64,000 nucleotides of DNA. It comes from Malus domestica (lineage: Eukaryota; Streptophyta; Magnoliopsida; Rosales; Rosaceae). The notes under the pieces are model-generated. The model ran no database searches. It was not told the DNA's origin and saw only the letters and a list, made by a program, of their open reading frames with translations. A program made the translations under genes and the position numbers. Where the stretch lies: contig NC_091669.1 of assembly GCF_042453785.1 (NCBI RefSeq), positions 35,454,001 to 35,518,000 on the forward strand. Direction: 5' to 3'. Below, one piece after another: positions 1 to 12,400 of this stretch (the first letter of the stretch is position 1; each line of letters starts with the position of its first letter).

Positions 1-1850
1 TCGCTTTCTCAAAAGCTGGGCTCCCCAGAGACCACGAGGGCCGATCTCAGAAATCGAAGAGGCACCTACTTTTCCAGCCTTGTCAGCACCTGTCACACGC
101 ACACTCAGCTTTGCGGAAATTATGGGCATTCTGTCGAAGACTTCTGGGGAAGTAGAAAACACATGAATCTTACTGTTCAATCACCCACTTCCCACACGCA
201 ACAATAGCTCATGGGTACCACAGATAACTTTGCCAAAGTTCTCTGCCAAAGTTGAGCACGTGAAGCTTGCAGCTCCCACTACATCGCTTTAACCAAGAAG
301 GGTAAAAGAATAGCAAAGAAACAGCACTAATAAAGTTTAGACCCATAAATTTTGAAGGTCTAGCTACCATATTATTACCCACAAGGGTAAAGGAACAGTA
401 CCACTGCTGGATAATTGGAAAGTCCCTGTGTGTCAACCTCTGTGCTTCGTGGCAAGGTAGACTAGCAAACATGCCCAACCTTTACTCACATTCGAGAAAA
501 CACTCCCAACAAGATTGCTTGCTCCAAAATCGAAGAGGCACCGTCCTCCGAATCTCGAGAGCCAGACTCCCAACATGACTATTTTCTTAAAAATCGAAGA
601 GAGGGTAAAGGAATAGTACCATTGCTGGATAATTGGAAAGTCCATGTGTGTCAACCTCTGTGCTTCGTGGCAAGGTAGACTAGCAAACATGCCCAACCTT
701 TACTCACATTCGAGAAAACACTCCCAACAAGATTGCTTGCTCCAAAATCGAAGAGGCACCGCCCTCCGAATCTCGAGAGCAAGACTCCCAACATGATTAC
801 TTTCTCAAAAATCGAAGAGACTGCTCCCCGAATCTTCGAGAGCCAGACCCCCAGCATGATTGCTTTCTCAAAAATCGATGAGGCATCGTTCTCCGAATCA
901 ATTGAAGAGGCGCTCGCTTTCTCAAAAGCTGGGCTGCTCAGAGACCACGAGGGCCGATCTCAGAAATCGAAGAGGCACCTACTTTTCTAGCCTTGTCAGC
1001 ACCTGTCACACGCACACTCAGCTTTGCAGAAATTATGGGCATTCTGTCGAAGACTTCTGGTGAAGTAGAAAGCACATGAATCTTACTGTTCAATCACCCA
1101 CTTCCCACACGCAACAATAGCTCATGGGTACCACAGATAACTTTGCCAAAGTTCTTTGCCAAAGTTGAGCACGTGAAGCTTGCAGCTCCCACTACATCGC
1201 TCTGACCAAGAAAGGTAAAAGAATAGCAAAGAAACAGCACTAACAAAGTTTAGACACATAAATTTTGAAGGTCTAGTTACCATATTATTACTCACAAGGG
1301 TAAAGGAACAGTACCACTGCTGGATAATTGGAAAGTCCCTGTGTGTCAACCTCTGTGCTTCGTGGCAAGGTAGACTAGCAAACATGCCCAACCTTTACTC
1401 ACATTCGAGAAAACACTCCCAACAAGATTGCTTGCTCCAAAATCGAAGAGGCACCGTCCACCGAATCTCGAGAGCCAGACTCCCAACATGACTACTTTCT
1501 CAAAAGCGAATAGAGGGTAAAGGAACAGTACCATTGCTGGATAATTGGAAAGTCCCTGTGTGTCAACATTTGAGCTTCGTGGCAAGGTAAACTAGCAAAC
1601 ATGCCCAACCTTTACTCACATTCGAGACAACACTCCCAACAGGATTGCTTGCTCCAAAATCGAAGAGGCACCGCTCTCCGAATCTCGAGAGCCAGACTCC
1701 CAACATGATTACTTCCTCAAAAATCGAAGAGACACTGCTCTCCGAATCTCGAGAGCCAGACCCCCGCATGATTGCTTTCTCAAAAATCGAAGAGGCATCG
1801 TTCTCCGAATCTCGAGAGCCAGATACCACAGACCACTTTTTCAAAGTGCT
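1..1850. repeat. 912-bp tandem repeat with internal sub-repeats
   Basis: The sequence starting at base 1 ('tcgctttctcaaaagctggg') returns at 913, giving a period of 912 bp. Within each period a block of about 160 bp beginning 'gggtaaagga' occurs twice (near 387, 603, 1297 and 1515), and a short 'aaaatcgaagaggcaccg' motif recurs many times. This is a higher-order repeat inside an LTR-type sequence. It creates several near-identical short frames that are not genes. Confidence 0.8.
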
Positions 1851-3245
1851 CTGACAGAGTTAAAACATGTGAAACTGGCAGCTCCCACTACCGTGCTATG
1901 ACCAAGCAGGGTAAAGGAATAGCATTACTACTTGTTGTTAGGGAGACTCCTATATATGTCGACCTCCATCCCCAACGGACAGGCAGACCTGCAAAAATGC
2001 TCAACCCTTCATCATATCTGAGAGGGCACTCCCAACGAAGCCTTTTGAAATATTCAGCTTTCTTTCCCCCCGATAATACCTCTGCAAACAAGCTATACTA
2101 GAGCAAGAATATCTCATATCATCAGGGTTAAAAGCAAGAGTATCCCATATCATGCTTTTTCCCTGTCTTTTCCTTTGGCCTTGTTTTTACCTGCAAGACA
2201 AGGAGAAAGAGAGCAATCAGTCAGCACTTGGAATCAAGCTTCCAGCCAGGAACTGACTGCCTGGAACCCCTTACCTGATTACTTACCTGGCATTGCTCTC
2301 GAGTACTCATCTTCAACATCTTATGTTTCCAGAGAAGATTCCGCATCTGCTTGAGGAACAGATAGGGCAAGTGCGAAGGATACAAGGAAGCATGTGGAGA
2401 CAAGCGTAACAGCACACGTGCCGATACATCCATTACTCTGTCAAAAGCAAAAGTATCCCATATCAGCAGGGTGGAACGTACTCTAGATTTGATGGACTTG
2501 TTTTGACCCTCAAATTCTTCAGTCGGCCTTATACTCTGGAGGAAACCAGAAAACCCTCAAGCTCAGTTCAAGAATAAGCCTGTGGAAAGTTACTTCTTCA
2601 AAAGCAAAAGTATCTCATATCATCTATTCTCACTTTTCTTCTCTTTATCCTTCATGCTGCTGCAAGATGGGGAGAAGGTGAACAATCAGTCGGAGCTCTG
2701 ATTGCTTACCTTGTCTGTCACCTCTTTCAGCAGATCCCCTAGCTCGGCGACTTGGGGGACTCCTACTACATGGTTTGTATCGCGCTTGACCAAGCCTGAA
2801 ACTACAAGTAAGCTTCAAGTGAAATTGATACATTACCTTGTGCATCTCCACCAGTTAAAGATACCACCCCTGGATGGAGGAAGAGTACTTCCAGAGAAGA
2901 TGCCACATCTACCTATGAGACAGATAAGGCAAGTCAAGACGACACCACACTCCGATACTTAGAAGTTTCGTGATTACGAGATCATTCTCCCACAATATTT
3001 CCTAATGTCATTTGTACTAAATCATTCACTTGTACTCACTAAAGGAGAGCTTGAACCTATGTACTTGTGTAAACCCTTCACAATTAATGAGAACTCTTCT
3101 ATTCCGTGGACGTAGCCAATCTGGGTGAACCACGTACATCTTGTGTTTGCTTTCCTATCTCTATCCATTTATATACTTATCCACACTAATGACCGGAGCA
3201 ATCTAGCGAAGATCACAAAAAGCGACCGTTTTCGCTACCTATGAT
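1..3245 (+). mobile_element. LTR-retrotransposon-derived sequence (LTR part only)
   Basis: No host gene is visible here. From about 3000 to 3240 the sequence has the look of a plant Gypsy R/U5 region: a run about a crust of extended transcript end, a 'ccgtggacgtagcc' block and a 'gaaccacgtacatcttgtg' block, which I know from long LTRs of the Tat/Ogre type. No gag or pol frame lies inside the window, so this is either an edge of an element that extends to the left or an isolated LTR. The short frames on either strand are repeat-encoded and overlap each other. The element is a fossil; both ends are uncertain. Confidence 0.5.
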
Positions 3246-3824
3246 CTATCTTGCAAGAGAACGGAGAATTAGATGGAGATCTCAACCATAGAATACGAGC
3301 TGGATGGATGAAGTGTAAGAGTGCATCCGGCGTGTTGTGTGACCGTCGTAGGCCACTGAAGCTCAAGGGAAAATTTTATAGGACGGCAATAAGACCAGCG
3401 ATGTTGTATGGCACAGAATGTTGGGCGGTGAAGCATCAACACGTACACAAAATGGGTGTAGCGGAGATGAGGATGCTTCGTGGGATGTGTGGGCACACGA
3501 GAAAGGATAAGATTGGGAATGAGGATATCCGAGGTAAAGTAAGAGTAGCCGAAATTGTAGGAAAGATGAGAGAAAATCGGCTCCGGTGATTTGGACATGT
3601 GCAAAGAAGGCCGACTGACGCTCCGGTTCGAAGATGTGACTACGGGACAGAGGTTCAGGGCCGAAGGGGTAGAGGAAGACCTAGGAAAACTTTGGAAGAG
3701 ACTCTAAGAAAAGACTTAGAGTACTTGGATCTAACGGAGGACATGACACAAAACCGAGCGCAATGGCGTTCTAGGATTCATATAGCCGACCCCACTTAGT
3801 GGGAAAAGACTTTGTTGTTGTTGT
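3246..3824 (+). mobile_element. RTE-type LINE, 5'-truncated 3' end
   Basis: The frame from 3251 to 3589 and its continuation to about 3797 encode the C-terminal part of a plant RTE-clade reverse transcriptase protein. Recognisable pieces are 'RTAIRPAMLYGTECW', 'GHVQRRP' and 'RGRGRPRKTLEET'. One TGA (at the usual W of 'RWFGHV', near 3587) splits the frame. The element ends at 'ccccacttagtggg' followed by a (ttg)n tail at about 3811-3824, which is the normal RTE ending in plants. Everything upstream of the thumb/C-terminal region is missing, the usual outcome of incomplete reverse transcription. It is a dead copy. Confidence 0.85.
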
Positions 3825-3860
3825 ATCCTTGAAATAGTGTCATCCCTTTCAATTTAATTA

Positions 3861-4021
3861 GGAAAACTAATGAAAAAGGTTTGAAAACTTTGAGTTTTAA
3901 TGATAAGAACAAAATAAAGGGTAAAATGAATAGTACCAGGATTGACTTTTTAGTGTAAAAATATGATTTTTCGTTAAAGTGAACAGTACCGAGAGTTTTT
4001 CGTTAAAGTTACCTTTAATCT
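3861..4021. repeat. Short interspersed Maleae-type repeat
   Basis: The stretch from 'ggaaaactaatgaaaaagg' through 'gtgaacagtaccgagag' resembles a short, non-coding repeat that I recognise as very common in apple and pear sequence. No target duplication was found. Family assignment is from memory only. Confidence 0.45.
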
Positions 4022-5173
4022 TTTACACCGAACGAGTCCATTAACATAACTATATAAAATACTTTTGACCATAGCAGCCATGTGAGAGAGCATTCGTTTC
4101 GGCTCCACCATTTTTAATTCAAATCATTTAAAAAAACAATAAAACCCGAAATAACTTTCGAATAAACAAAGTACCACTCCAGATTTCCAATTTTCTCATA
4201 GACCATCCCAATTTCACTCCCCACCCCACCCAACCATCGAAGGCCACCACCAATTCCAGTTTTCTTTTGACCATCACCAATTCCAGTTTTCTATTGACTA
4301 TTTTTTTTGTAATGACAATGAAATTATCGTGACATATTTTTAGAGTATGAAACCTTATTGTGGACAAATTTAGTCTTTGAAGCTTGTAATGTTATTTATA
4401 CAAAGGTTATGAATGATTTTTTTCCAATTTTTTTTGGAACTTTTATTTTGGGACCATCCAATGTTAAAATCCTAGATCCACCATTGGTACACGTAATAAT
4501 ACAAGTCTAGAGTTTCTGTTTTCCTACACTTGTATTATGACATGTAATGGATTGAGCTCATCTATATTAGAAAATGTTAATTTTGTGTGTCTAAATAGCA
4601 TAATTGTTTACTAATTTATTATGCACCTAACCCTTTTTCACGGAAGACTCTTTCTTGCAACTAAATAGCGTCACTCATCAATAAACGCAAGAGTAAATTA
4701 GTTGTTCTAGCAATGCAACTTTGTGTATTTCACTTGTCTTGATAGAAAATATTTGGTTAAGCAATTTGATAAGTGATTTGTGTGATCTTTGTTGGACTTT
4801 TCAGAACATGAATAGTAACTTAGAGTTTGCAAGGAATAATGGAGTAAATAAGAGAAACTTGTTAACGCTCCAAATTGGTAATCTTCCAAGTCAAGTCCAG
4901 ACGTTTGGTTATTGGCAATTGAGTTGAAAGAAATAAATATTAAAAACTGACCTTTCGCGAGTTGGTCTGATAAGTCGCCCCCCTAATTATCATTCATTAT
5001 CTTCTCGATCTCCCCATCCAACTCCAAGCCAACAAACAAACAAGTGGATTTCGTTAATACGTTATCTCTTAACCTAAACAAAAACAAAGATAAAACCACC
5101 ACCATTGATGCGTCTCTCTCTCTCTAACCAATTAAACGCGAAGACCCTCAACTTGAGACAAAGACGCTCTTTT

Positions 5174-5325
5174 TTGAGAAATTTTTCAATGTGCTGAGAA
5201 CATAGCTCAGTACACTAAATGTCATAATACAAGTTGGTTAAATATTTTTTTTTCAAGTATCCAACCACTTGTATAATGACACTTGATGTACCAAATCATG
5301 TCCCGGCACACTGAAATATCTCTTC
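5174..5325. mobile_element. Foldback MITE, about 150 bp
   Basis: The left half ('gagaaatttttcaatgtgct', then 'atgtcataatacaagt') pairs imperfectly with the right half ('acttgtataatgaca', then 'gcacactgaaatatctcttc'). Almost the whole length folds into one hairpin around a short centre near 5250. No coding capacity. The exact target duplication was not resolved. Confidence 0.6.
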
Positions 5326-6111
5326 TCCCTTTGCAGTTCAAATATGTACTAGATAATCTAGTTTTCTCCGCTATAATATACACAAGTTATAAATTATGAG
5401 ATTTAAATCAAGTACTTAATTTAACAAAGTGGTGACTGGATGCCAAATCACCACTGGTGTCTTTGACAACAATTTAAATTTTAGGATATGTTTTATGGGT
5501 ATTTGTTTTTGTCTTTTGACTTTCACTTTTTGTGTTTGAAATGTGAGGAAAGTATACAAGGGAAAGAATGATGATGAGAGAAAGAAGGAAAAAAATTAAA
5601 AAGAATGAATGAAAACAAAATCTTAAAAATAACATAACATATATATATATTGTCTTTCCCTTCATCCATTTGCCATCCTTCATTTCTCCCACGTACTTGT
5701 TTCCTATAACTAACACAAAAAGGTAAAAGTCAAAAACAAAAGAACAAAATAGTTATCAAACGAACCTTTAAGAACAAAAAGCTAACCTTTACCGCAATTA
5801 ACAAGAACCTCCATATTCAATCCCGAGATTAAATTTGATTAATAAAGGAAATTGAGGGGGAATTTTGAGTGTTTGATTCATCTCTCTTAACCTTAACTGG
5901 CTGCTTAATTAGTCAGTCGTTTTACCCATTGAAAAGTCTATGAAAGTGATGCACATGTAGAAAGATGAGGCATTGTTTTGTTTCATGATCCCAACCACAC
6001 AAGTCTCTTTCTTTTCTTGCAAGCTGCTAGCGTAGCCATTTAAAATACAACCTTTTTTTCCCATTAATTATTGGGTTAATTAATTCAATTAAGATTAAAT
6101 AGTCATCCCGA

Positions 6112-6236
6112 GGTTTTTTTTTTTCAAACGATAGATTTTGTTATATTAGATGTTAGATTAGTCATCGACGGGGCTTGAACCCACAATGTTATGCAAGGGC
6201 TCAACACCTTTCCACCACTATGATAAAGGGCCACTT
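6112..6236 (-). mobile_element. tRNA-derived SINE
   Basis: Read on the minus strand, it begins near 'aagtggccctttatcatagtgg' (A-box-like), contains 'gggttcaagcccc' (a good pol III B box) about 45 bases later, and ends in a poly-A run (poly-T at about 6116-6127 on the plus strand). It does not fold as a complete tRNA, so it is called a SINE. Target duplications were not found. Confidence 0.6.
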
Positions 6237-6552
6237 GCAATAGTAGGTTGAGTAAACTCTAAAATTATGTGTTGCCGTAGTGCAGGATCAAACACAATTG
6301 GAATCCAATGCCAGAATTGGAAACCCACAAAAAGTTAAAACAAAATTTTGATTGGAATTCTTGGTTTGCAAGAAATGGTTTATTACTTATTTTTTGTCTG
6401 TTTTTTATCATTGGTTTTCCAGTTTTGACCAAAACAGATTAAAATATTTGTTCCTATGATGTCTTATTAAGTTCTATTTCGGAACCATTGGATCCTTGTT
6501 TAGATTTGAGTCAAGGAGGACCCAAATGTATTCCCTCACACAAACTCCCTCC

Positions 6553-6559
6553 TATAAAT
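6553..6559 (+). promoter_or_regulatory. Probable TATA box of the SANT/MYB gene
   Basis: 'tataaat' lies about 225 bp upstream of the chosen ATG, in front of a purine-rich leader ('agaagagagagggaggtgg') typical of plant 5' UTRs. Position relative to the start is consistent; no transcript data. Confidence 0.55.
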
Positions 6560-6777
6560 TAGGGACTGGAATTATTTTTTGCAAGATAAACAGATACTCC
6601 AGACACACACACCACAGCCATCAGAAGAGAGAGGGAGGTGGTCAGAAAAGAATCTAACCCTATTTATTCTTCTTCACTGGATGAAAGCATGTAGCAACAA
6701 TAAGTGAATGAATTGTTTTGTTGGGTCACCCCTGTTTTCTCCCTTTTTTTATAAAAAAATCTGGTTCTGCTGCTGAC

Positions 6778-7079
6778 ATGGACGTGAATGTTTTTCCAAC
6801 GCTTGTGTGTGGGTGGACTTGGGAGGAGAACAAGTTGTTCGAGCTGGCTTTGGCGGTGGTTGACGAAGAAGATCCGCAGCGCTGGGACGTAGTTGCATCC
6901 TTGTTCGGAGGGAAAAAGAGTGCAGAGGATGTCCAGAAACATTATGTCATTCTTTTGGAGGATTTGCAGGTCATAGAATCTGGTAAATTGGATCACAAAC
7001 TCGGACAGCAGCCGCAGCAGAATTATGTTCAAGTGGATCATTGTACTCAATCCGTATGCTGGACTGACGAAACTAACAA
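6778..7079 (+). CDS. RADIALIS/DIVARICATA-type SANT/MYB protein (first exon)
   Basis: The product is a small nuclear protein of the RAD/DIV MYB-related class, which in other plants acts in protein-protein or DNA contacts controlling organ shape and development. The SANT/MYB repeat spans about residues 12-65 with the expected spaced aromatic residues: W in 'GWTWEENKLFELAL', W in 'DPQRWDVVA' and Y in 'DVQKHYVILLEDL'. The ATG at 6778 is preferred over an in-frame ATG at 6718 because the latter would sit in a low-complexity leader. The exon probably ends at 7079 before 'gtatgtg', in phase 2. A 'CWTDETN' segment just before the donor looks like the start of a second MYB repeat as in DIVARICATA. The next exon is short and unresolved; acceptors at about 7275 or 7290 would give stops within 14 codons. 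If so the protein is about 110 residues, RAD-like in size. Confidence 0.75.
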
Positions 7080-7209
7080 GTATGTGAAATCTTTGTGGAT
7101 TAAAGTCCTTGATTGCTGGAAAAAATGCTTTTATTTGCTTTTCATTCATTGGTTTTCACATGTAAATTGGACAGCTACTAGAACTTGTTCCTACCTTCCT
7201 GTTAGATAG

Positions 7210-9150
7210 CTAGTTTAGTAATGATCTTGTTTATTCAGTTCAATGGGATATTTGAGTTTTTTTTCTGATGATTAGAAAATGTCGTGCAACAGTTTGCTGG
7301 TTCGGTTGGACTTGAATTAAATCTTTCCGGCAAATTGCTATCTGTTGAAGCTTTCTCGTTCAAGCGTGTACCCAAAATAGGATGAAGTGAAGCTGCTGAT
7401 CATGCAAAGTGTATCAGTTTGAAAGCTCTGTCAGCAGCTTGTAAAATATTCACCCTTCACTTCTTGTAAAACACAAGTTCAGTGAAATGCAAGTCAGATA
7501 GATCGACACTCCAAACCCTGCATAGGCTACTCTTTTCTGATTCATCTCATATAATTTATAATCACTCACTTAGTTTCCAGCTACTGATAAATACATTTAA
7601 AAATGATCTGCATCTTTACCTAGTGATCAATCCATCGACTTCGTCTTTGATGAGATTTCTGCTATGGAAAGAAGTCTGGGAACACAGCTCATTGTAGGAA
7701 ATTGTATATGACATTTATTTATTTATTTGTTTGCTTTTGTTTTGCGATGTGTTCTGTTTAAGATACATTTTCCTTTGTGAACAAGATTGCACCATAAATG
7801 ACAACAACATTACTAAAAGAAACTATATTTGAATATTGGGACGACGGAAACAGAATTTACAATCAACTGAAAGATAGAGACAGTCATTTTATTCAGAAAC
7901 CATAATTTTCTATGAACGCATTCTCAACCTCCAAACTTGTGCCGAGCAGAAAAGGTAACGAAGCCTGCAAACAGTCACTTGCATAGAGGCATTTATGGCA
8001 TTGATTCACATAGCAATCAATTCAAAGTATATGAGTGGCTGATGACAAACAAGCAGTGAGCATCTGCCGATGAATGGCATATACCTAACAACGCAGTTAC
8101 TGAGAGGGCCCTAAAGATTGTATAGGGTAATGATCCATTTTCAGACACGTAATATGTTATGTTGTCAGATAGTGAATCTACATTTAACCTCAATGATAAG
8201 GAATAAGTTAAAGAGGATGAGAAAAAGGAAGGAGAGGGAGGCAAAGCCAGGGAAGAGGCAGTGCATGAGTAGAGTCACAAGAGCTCTATTTTGCTCTTGA
8301 GAACTCCATCCATGCTCTACCTCTTCCCTGTCTTATTAACTCTCTTTCCGCATTACTCAAATACTTGAGAGTAAATTTCTAGTCTAACCAACATGTAATA
8401 ATATATATACTTTTACCTCTTGGTTGGCATTTGAGACTGATATTTGCCTCATCTCCATCTGCTTCTTTCCAACTTGTGTGTGGGTATAATATTTGTCCCT
8501 TGCAGGTTTTTGTATATAAACCACATAGATATATAGTACACAAGACACATGTACTACCAAAACCCAGTTCAATCACCAGCATTACCTACCATGTACTACT
8601 AAGTATATGTACTAGTTGTAGCATTACAGTAGTACGTGCCTCTTTCTTCTGTCCTATCCTTTGTACTTCTACGTACTAACTAACTGGATTAATTGGAGGA
8701 GAAAGAAACAATGTCAAAGAGCTTTTCAAAAGATGAACGAATGAGGTACAAGTGACAACATGTACTACACTCCCTCCTTCTTGTACTCACAACCCCATCA
8801 TCACTAATACCACTCTTAATAAATTATTACAAAAAAGAGACAAAATTAGTAAAATCACATTTAGAGTAGTTCGTTATTCACTTTGTTAATTTCTTTTGGG
8901 GTTTTTTTTTAACTGATACCATTTTGTTTTTTGTTTTTGTTTCACTTTTTTAAAAAATTGAAAAACTAAAATATATGGAAAGGGCCCACAACAATTGACA
9001 AATATGGTTGCATTGCATGTGACGATTGAGCTACCTTCATCACCAAACTCATCTAAACCCCACCACCACACCAGATTGATGTTTGCCTTGCCTGTTTATC
9101 TGCAGAAGCCTCTTGTTTTTTCACTCTTTGTTTTTAACTAAAATTGTCGA
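7210..9150. other. Intergenic spacer
   Basis: This contains the probable 3' part of the SANT/MYB transcript (to about 7750) and then non-coding sequence. Frames of 60-80 residues on both strands show no domain and no plausible splice support. Nothing else is recognised. Confidence 0.5.
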
Positions 9151-9151
9151 G

Positions 9152-9157
9152 TTTATT
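9152..9157 (-). terminator. Candidate polyadenylation signal of the PELP1-type gene
   Basis: AATAAA on the minus strand, about 340 bp beyond the stop codon at 9496. This is a plausible distance for a plant 3' UTR, but no transcript evidence exists. Confidence 0.4.
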
Positions 9158-9495
9158 TTTTGGGTAATGCAAGATTTTGTTGCCTACAGATCAAACTCCA
9201 AGAGATAAACATTACGTAACCGATTGACATTTTGGCAAAACTTCCATAAAAGGTTAGGAATAGCTTCTTTAACATCTCAATAAACATCATGAGTGTGTAA
9301 AAGTAAAACTTCGTTACAAAAAGATAACCAGACACTTGAGCCAATTTCTGAATTTCTTCCCCTTCACCAGACCCTTGTCTAAGATGTCTAACGACACGAA
9401 CAAACAATGTAAACCAACTCCCTGATTCCTCCAAACCCAAGACGAATTCTAGAACCTCTACAAAACAAACTCAATAAACCAAAAACTCTTACACA

Positions 9496-12400
9496 TCATT
9501 CAGAATCAGAATCTGGATCCACAATATCAGGAAATGAATCCACATCTGAATCAGTGCCCAGTTCATATGCGATTCCCTTGCCCTTCTCAGGATTTGAAGC
9601 AGACGCCGAATTACTCTCTCTGCCAAGAAACCCATCACCCTTAGCCACCACCACATCATGGCTTGTAACCGTAGTGCTACCTGCTTGATCTGATGGACCA
9701 TTTCCCAGAAAAACCCTCCCAAAGACTTCCTCAACAACTGTAGTTCGAGACACTGAGGCACCTTTTGAAGACAGATCATTCTCAAGTTGCATTGCGGATT
9801 CTTGAAATTGGCAGGATTCAACCATATTTTCAGCCCCATTGACTCTCATCTCCACATCCTTAATGGGTACTTCAAGCTCCCGTGCACTTCCTCCTAGAGT
9901 CTCTTTACCAAATGAACCATCTACAGAAAGTTTTTTATCCCGATGAATTGTTAGAGCTTTGGATGGCTCTCCAGCCTGCATAGTCTTGTCTAGGTCACTC
10001 CTCGGTGCTTCCATTTCTTTACCAGTTGCAAGCCAGCTATTATATAGGTCGTCACAATCTGAATCAGAAGCATCATACACCATTCCCTGTAAGTCACTTG
10101 AAAACGGTGTTCGGTGCTTTACACTACTAGGGTACATGTTTTCTGGGAGCTTGTGGCTAACTCCATCAGAGAAACTTGATAGTGGGAGTGCCCTGGGATG
10201 TATAAGGACCTCCAAAGTCAAAAGAGCATGAGCACAAAATCCAGCAACTTTGGTTCCAGTTGCTTGCTTGCCTGCAGAAAACCACTTTCATGTGTTTACA
10301 ATAATTGAGGAAATACACACAAGAAATACAAAATTCATCTATAGTCGTTTCACTCATGCATATTGCATAAAAGTATATTATTCTAATTAAAGTAAAATTA
10401 TTGAGATGGTTATTATCATTTCATTACGTGTCTGTTTCTTTTTCGGAAAGATGTATCATGCTTGTCATTGAGTTTTTAATTTGTAGATTCAGACCATAGT
10501 CACAGTCTCTTACTCCGTCAGGAGTTTTCCCTAACAAGGAATTAAATGTTATTAAAGAGGTGCAATTCCTTCCTGGACATCAGTAATTAGTTGTAATACA
10601 TGTCTATTTGTTGTTGATACATCCATGAGATAATCAAAATGAAAAACGAGATTTCACTTATTTTTTAAGGAATTACCTCTACGGAAAAGATCAAGACCCT
10701 CAGCTAAATAAGGGGGGCGGACACAAGAAGAAAGTAATGATGCCAAAAGTGCTCGTAGAGCAGCAAGCTGAAAATCACCCCAAATATCAACAGGTTCATT
10801 CGGCTGGTAAATGTTTTTGTTATTACCAGCCTGTCCCCCTTTCATAGAATTTGTAGCTATGTTCATCAGAAGAAAATCAACATCAGATCGCCATCCTTCA
10901 GATTTCAATACACCACCCTGAGCAAAAGAAATAGAACCTCTTACTCATTAGTAGACCTTTGAGATCAGAAAGAATGATCCACAAGCATTTTAAGTTTTAC
11001 ATACACAAGTAGATGGGAACACATGAATACCAAAAAAAAAAATGAACTCAACAAAATCAGCAAGGTGGGGGGATGATTACATAGTTGCTAAAATTAAGAT
11101 TTGAAGACTCCATTTTGAAATCTAGGATCCAACAGTCAAGCATCACTAGTCTTCTACTTGTGCAAGAGGGACTTTACTATTTTATGTTTACATTAACTAT
11201 TTACCGACCTGATCCAAGACCTTGGGTTGACATAAATATCATACACAAAGATGCAACATTCTATTGAAGGACATACGGAGTACACTCTCTCCACAAAAGG
11301 GAAAAGGAAGGAAAAAAAGGCATGGACTACACATACCACAGTGACAAGAGCTTCTAAGGCCTCAAGTGCAGCGATTCTCACAGGAATAGGAGATAACGTA
11401 TGGTTCTTGGGGTTCCCCTCTTCCAAACTACCAGTCTTACGCCACTCAAGAGATCTGCTTGAAGCTCCATGCTTCCTCTTTCTATGGCTAGATTGCGGTG
11501 TTTGAAGCAATGCTTCAGTAGAAGGCTTTGATGAGATTCCACTAGAAGGTGCACCACCACTTTCATTCACAATGGGATTCAGATCAATCAATGCGTTGTT
11601 AGCAACTTCCCGTGCCAGGCTTACTGTCATCCCTGATAAGCATAAAGTTCCCAATTAACAAAACCAAAAAATGATTTCCAGAAGAAAGGCACTAAATGGC
11701 AACGAAAATAAAGGGTATTGGGAGAAAGCTTTATGCAGATTTCCTAAACACCAGCTATCTTAAACAAATGAGGATCATGGACTGAAGCATCACAAGACCA
11801 TGGCAATATATCAGAAGTATAGAACACAGTTGAAGGGTGGTTACTTACTGAATTTGACTTTTCAATGCAAATTCAGGATGGAAGTAGCCATCTCTCGCAC
11901 AAGATAGCAAGATCAATGCATAAACTTTATTTCTAGATTTTCTCAAAGGAATGGCTTTGTTTAGTAATAAGGCTACACGGATTAGTTCCCTTCTAGAGGG
12001 ATTAGGCTTTCTGTAGTGGTCAACATATCTTGCTCCATCCCTATGTAATGTGACTGTATTTAACAGGCATGTTTCTATTCAGCAGGACAAAATCTAGAAT
12101 AAATATATTTTCTGAAATTACTGCATACCAACACCCATGGATATCAGCAACATTCTTGTGATTAAGTAAACCTTTATCCTCAATTCTGGCAATGCACATC
12201 TCTTTAAATACACTGAAAGCAGATGCACTAAATAAGCAGCATGTGGTAAAAGTTGACTGCAAGGAAGACAACAAGATTATCAGAAAGTTAGCATTCTAAC
12301 TACTCAAGAACTAGGAAACAAACTAAAGAAGGAAATATCTCTAAGACGTATAATAGCTGAGAGAAATAGAGCCTAAAAGAAGCATCTCTAGCATTCCTAA

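Larger units (their letters stand above)
4026..6540. other. AT-rich intergenic spacer
   Basis: No credible gene is present. The spacer holds a foldback MITE (about 5174-5325), a SINE (about 6112-6236), a further imperfect inverted pair near 4490-4540 ('ataatacaagt' against 'acttgtattat'), and homopolymer-rich sequence. Short frames here have no recognisable domains. Confidence 0.6.
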
